Shown here piece after piece: positions 61,532-64,000 of a stretch of DNA of 64,000 nt. Every line of letters begins with the position of its first letter. Positions within the stretch are counted from its first letter, which is position 1. Origin of the DNA: Pseudomonadales bacterium (lineage in GTDB: Bacteria; Pseudomonadota; Gammaproteobacteria; Pseudomonadales; Azotimanducaceae); contig JAWKZN010000001.1 of the NCBI GenBank assembly GCA_041395945.1, forward strand, positions 2,666,001 to 2,730,000, read 5' to 3'. The notes beneath the pieces were generated by a model that saw nothing but the letters and a program-made list of their open reading frames with translations, searched no databases and was not told the DNA's origin. The position numbers and the translations under genes are program-made.

Positions 61532-64000
61532 TTACTTCGATGCTGCGGCCACCAGGTTGTTCAACACGTACTGGAGAATGCCGCCGGACTTGAAGTAGGC
61601 AATCTCGTTTTCCGTGTCGAGGCGGCTCATCACCGTGGTTTCTGCTGTCGAACCATCCGCGCGGCGGATTCGCAGCACCATGTCCTGCCGCGGGGTCACC
61701 GTGCGCACGCCCTTGGGCAGCGCGATGTCGATGATTTCATCGCCTTTCAGACCCAGGGTTTTACGATCTTCCCCTTCTCTGAACTGCAGTGGCAGAACGC
61801 CCATGCCGATCAGGTTGGAGCGGTGGATACGTTCGAAACTTTCCACCACCACAGCCTTCACACCCAGCAGCCGGGTGCCCTTCGCCGCCCAGTCACGGGA
61901 GGATCCGGTGCCGTACTCCTTGCCGCCGATCACCACCAGCGGGATGCCTTCACCCTGATAACGCATGGCGGCGTCATAGATCGACAGTTCGTCACCACTG
62001 GGGATGTGGCGCGTGTAGCCGCCTTCCGTGCCCGGCACCATTTCATTCTTGATGCGGGTGTTGGCGAAGGTGCCGCGCATCATCACTTCGTGATTGCCGC
62101 GCCGGGAACCGTAGGAGTTGAAGTCGTCCTCGGTCACCGCATGCTGCAGCAGGTACTGTCCGGCCGGACTGTCCGGCTGGATGGCACCCGCCGGGGAAAT
62201 GTGGTCCGTTGTCACGCTGTCACCGAGCACGGCCAGTACCCGCGCGCCGGAAACTGCAACATCCTGGTCCAGATCCCCGCCCACTGAAAAGAAGGGCGGC
62301 TGCTTGATGTAGGTGGAAGATTCCCAGCCGTAGGTTGCCGCGCTGGAGACGTCGATGGCCTGCCAGGCGGCCGGGCCGGTAAAGACATCGCCGTACTGGC
62401 GCTCGAACATGTCCGCAGAAACCTGAGCCACAGCCGTGCTGATTTCCGCATTGCTGGGCCAGATGTCCTTGAGAAAGACGTCTTTGCCATCCTTGCCTTT
62501 GCCGATCGGATCTTTCGAAAGATCGATGCGCGTGGTGCCGGCGATCGCATAGGCCACCACCAGCGGCGGCGACGCCAGCCAGTTGGTACGGATTTCCTGG
62601 TGCACGCGGCCTTCGAAGTTACGGTTACCCGAGAGCACCGACGCCACCACCAGATCCCCCGCGCTGATGGCGGCAGAGATGGGCTCCGGCAGGGGGCCGG
62701 AGTTACCGATGCAGGTGGTGCAGCCGTAACCCACCAGGTTGAACCCGAGGCTGTCGAGATCGTCCTGCAGGCCGGTTTTTTCCAGATACTCTGTGACCAC
62801 CTTGGAGCCCGGCGCCAGGGAGGTCTTTACCCAGGGCTGAACCTTGAGCCCCAGGGCCAGAGCCTTCTTCGCCACCAGGCCGGCACCCAGCATCACCGCC
62901 GGATTGGAGGTGTTGGTGCAGGAGGTGATCGCCGCCAGCACCACGTCGCCATGGCCGAGGTCATAGCTGGTGCCTGGCACGGGTACCCGGGCGTCCAGCG
63001 CACTGCCGCGACCCTGAAGTTCCAGAGCTTCGTCGAACGCCTTGCGGGTGTTGCGCATGGCCACCCGATCCTGGGGCCGCTTCGGGCCGGCGAGGCTGGG
63101 TTCGACCGTCGAGAGATCGAGGCCGAGAGTGGCGGTAAAAGCAGGTTCCGCCGCACCATTCTCGCGCCACATGCCCTGGGCCCTGGCGTAGGCCTCCACC
63201 AGCGCCACGGTTTCCTTCGGGCGGTCGGACAGGCGCAGATAGTTGATGGTCTCCCCGTCGATGGGGAAAAAGCCGCAGGTCGCCCCATATTCGGGCGCCA
63301 TGTTGGCGATGGTGGCCCGATCCGCCAGGGGCAGATCGTTGAGGCCGTCGCCGTAGAATTCGACGAACTTCCCGACCACACCGTGCTTGCGCAGCATCTC
63401 CACCACGGTGAGCACCAGGTCGGTGGCGGTGATGCCTTCCTGGAGTCTGCCGGAAAGTTTGAAGCCCACCACATCGGGAATGAGCATGGACACGGGCTGG
63501 CCGAGCATGGCGGCTTCCGCTTCGATGCCACCCACACCCCAGCCCAGCACACCGAGGCCGTTGATCATGGTCGTGTGACTGTCTGTCCCGACCAGAGTAT
63601 CCGGGAAAGCGAAGGTCTTGCCCCCCTCTTCCCTGGTCCACACCGCTCTGGCCAGATACTCCAGATTCACCTGATGGCAGATGCCGGTGCCCGGGGGCAC
63701 CACGCGGAAGTTGTCGAAGGCCTGCTGACCCCAGCGCAGGAAACGATAGCGCTCACCATTGCGGGTCATTTCCAGGGCGACGTTCGCATCGAAGGCGTCC
63801 GCATTGCCGAACTTGTCCACCATCACCGAGTGATCGATCACCAGATCCACCGGTGAGAGCGGGTTGACGATACTGGCGTCATAGCCTGCCTCCTTCACCA
63901 CGCTGCGCATCGCAGCGAGATCGGCCACCGCGGGCACGCCGGTAAAGTCCTGCATGAGGACCCGGGCCGGACGGTAGGCAATTTCTTCCGCCGGTGGCGG
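61532..64000 (-). CDS. acnA: Aconitate hydratase AcnA (5' end beyond window)
   Basis: The C-terminal ~822 residues of aconitase A, which interconverts citrate and isocitrate in the TCA cycle using a [4Fe-4S] cluster. The frame continues to the right edge (EEIAYRPARVLMQDFTGVPA), so about 70-90 N-terminal residues are missing; the internal ATG at 63955 is not the true start. Key parts are SDSHTTMINGLGVLGWGVGG, AAITSCTNTSNPAVMLGAGL with the first cluster cysteine, GYGCTTCIGNSGPLPE with the other two, and the swivel domain with SYGSRRGNHEVMMRGTFANT and GKEYGTGSSRDWAAKG. Confidence 0.97.
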   Translation of the reverse strand, partial: PPPAEEIAYRPARVLMQDFTGVPAVADLAAMRSVVKEAGYDASIVNPLSPVDLVIDHSVMVDKFGNADAFDANVALEMTRNGERYRFLRWGQQAFDNFRVVPPGTGICHQVNLEYLARAVWTREEGGKTFAFPDTLVGTDSHTTMINGLGVLGWGVGGIEAEAAMLGQPVSMLIPDVVGFKLSGRLQEGITATDLVLTVVEMLRKHGVVGKFVEFYGDGLNDLPLADRATIANMAPEYGATCGFFPIDGETINYLRLSDRPKETVALVEAYARAQGMWRENGAAEPAFTATLGLDLSTVEPSLAGPKRPQDRVAMRNTRKAFDEALELQGRGSALDARVPVPGTSYDLGHGDVVLAAITSCTNTSNPAVMLGAGLVAKKALALGLKVQPWVKTSLAPGSKVVTEYLEKTGLQDDLDSLGFNLVGYGCTTCIGNSGPLPEPISAAISAGDLVVASVLSGNRNFEGRVHQEIRTNWLASPPLVVAYAIAGTTRIDLSKDPIGKGKDGKDVFLKDIWPSNAEISTAVAQVSADMFERQYGDVFTGPAAWQAIDVSSAATYGWESSTYIKQPPFFSVGGDLDQDVAVSGARVLAVLGDSVTTDHISPAGAIQPDSPAGQYLLQHAVTEDDFNSYGSRRGNHEVMMRGTFANTRIKNEMVPGTEGGYTRHIPSGDELSIYDAAMRYQGEGIPLVVIGGKEYGTGSSRDWAAKGTRLLGVKAVVVESFERIHRSNLIGMGVLPLQFREGEDRKTLGLKGDEIIDIALPKGVRTVTPRQDMVLRIRRADGSTAETTVMSRLDTENEIAYFKSGGILQYVLNNLVAAASK

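Noticed and set aside
61500..61532. Earlier start for the HAD gene within the acnA tail
   Set aside because: The codons before GTG 61508 read toward the acnA stop but contain no ATG, GTG or TTG in frame.
1..64000. CRISPR arrays, tRNA or rRNA genes, transposases, integrases
   Set aside because: No regularly spaced repeats, cloverleaf-like genes, rRNA stretches or recombinase motifs were seen while reading both strands. A tRNA or Rfam scan would be needed to exclude small RNAs.

Overview
The window looks like a chromosomal segment of a high-GC, Gram-negative gammaproteobacterium. Signs of this are the complete system I cytochrome c maturation set (ccmA to ccmI), the divergent tesA / ybbA-ybbP arrangement familiar from E. 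coli, and ttcA, trhO, yaaA, yheU, fkpA, prc and lepB homologues. I cannot name the genus. I found no rRNA, tRNA, CRISPR array, transposase, integrase or phage gene, so this is mostly core genome carrying a few unusual accessory loci.

Layout. 1-13.3 kb is one long minus-strand run: a TonB-dependent receptor, ppnN, ccmABCDEFGHI, a GntR regulator and the 5' two thirds of smc, cut by the left edge. 13.5-22 kb is plus strand: a GNAT acetyltransferase, a small exported protein, then a tightly overlapping Mrp/Mbh-type cation:proton antiporter cluster. That cluster has gene order E-F-G-(DUF4040/MbhE/MnhB fusion)-C-D-D'-small membrane protein-D''. It lacks mrpA and its order matches the antiporter half of archaeal membrane-bound hydrogenases.

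22-32.2 kb, minus strand, is the most unusual locus. Three exported proteins of the DUF11 / uncharacterised-repeat type precede a 2346-residue protein, all in one apparent operon. The giant joins cadherin-like and duplicated ~295-residue modules, a DUF11 domain, a carboxypeptidase-regulatory/SdrD-B-like domain and a C-terminal ~750 residues that look like an outer-membrane beta-barrel. A nested inverted repeat lies in the leader of this operon.

32.5-41.2 kb carries yheU, an OmpR/TorR-type response regulator and a 2106-residue Ser/Thr-kinase / AAA ATPase / GAF / PAS / hybrid histidine kinase with receiver and HPt domains. The kinase gene overlaps ttcA tail to tail. 41.2-41.6 kb holds a 146-bp element with perfect 29-bp terminal inverted repeats; a related half element recurs near 60.8 kb.

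41.6-53.2 kb holds a GGDEF/EAL protein with a degenerate GGDHF site but an apparent I-site, the ybbAP-tesA group, a PP2C phosphatase-BolA-trhO cluster, yaaA, a DUF1244 gene, lepB and fkpA. 53.5-64 kb holds prc, a Lon-type protease, an SLC13-type permease with RCK-C domains, a HAD phosphatase and acnA, whose 5' end lies beyond the right edge. Two short GC-rich tandem repeats follow yaaA and lepB.

Start sites were re-chosen where an internal start has a better ribosome binding site, signal peptide or operon overlap; these choices are stated entry by entry. All family assignments come from reading motifs by eye, with no database search.
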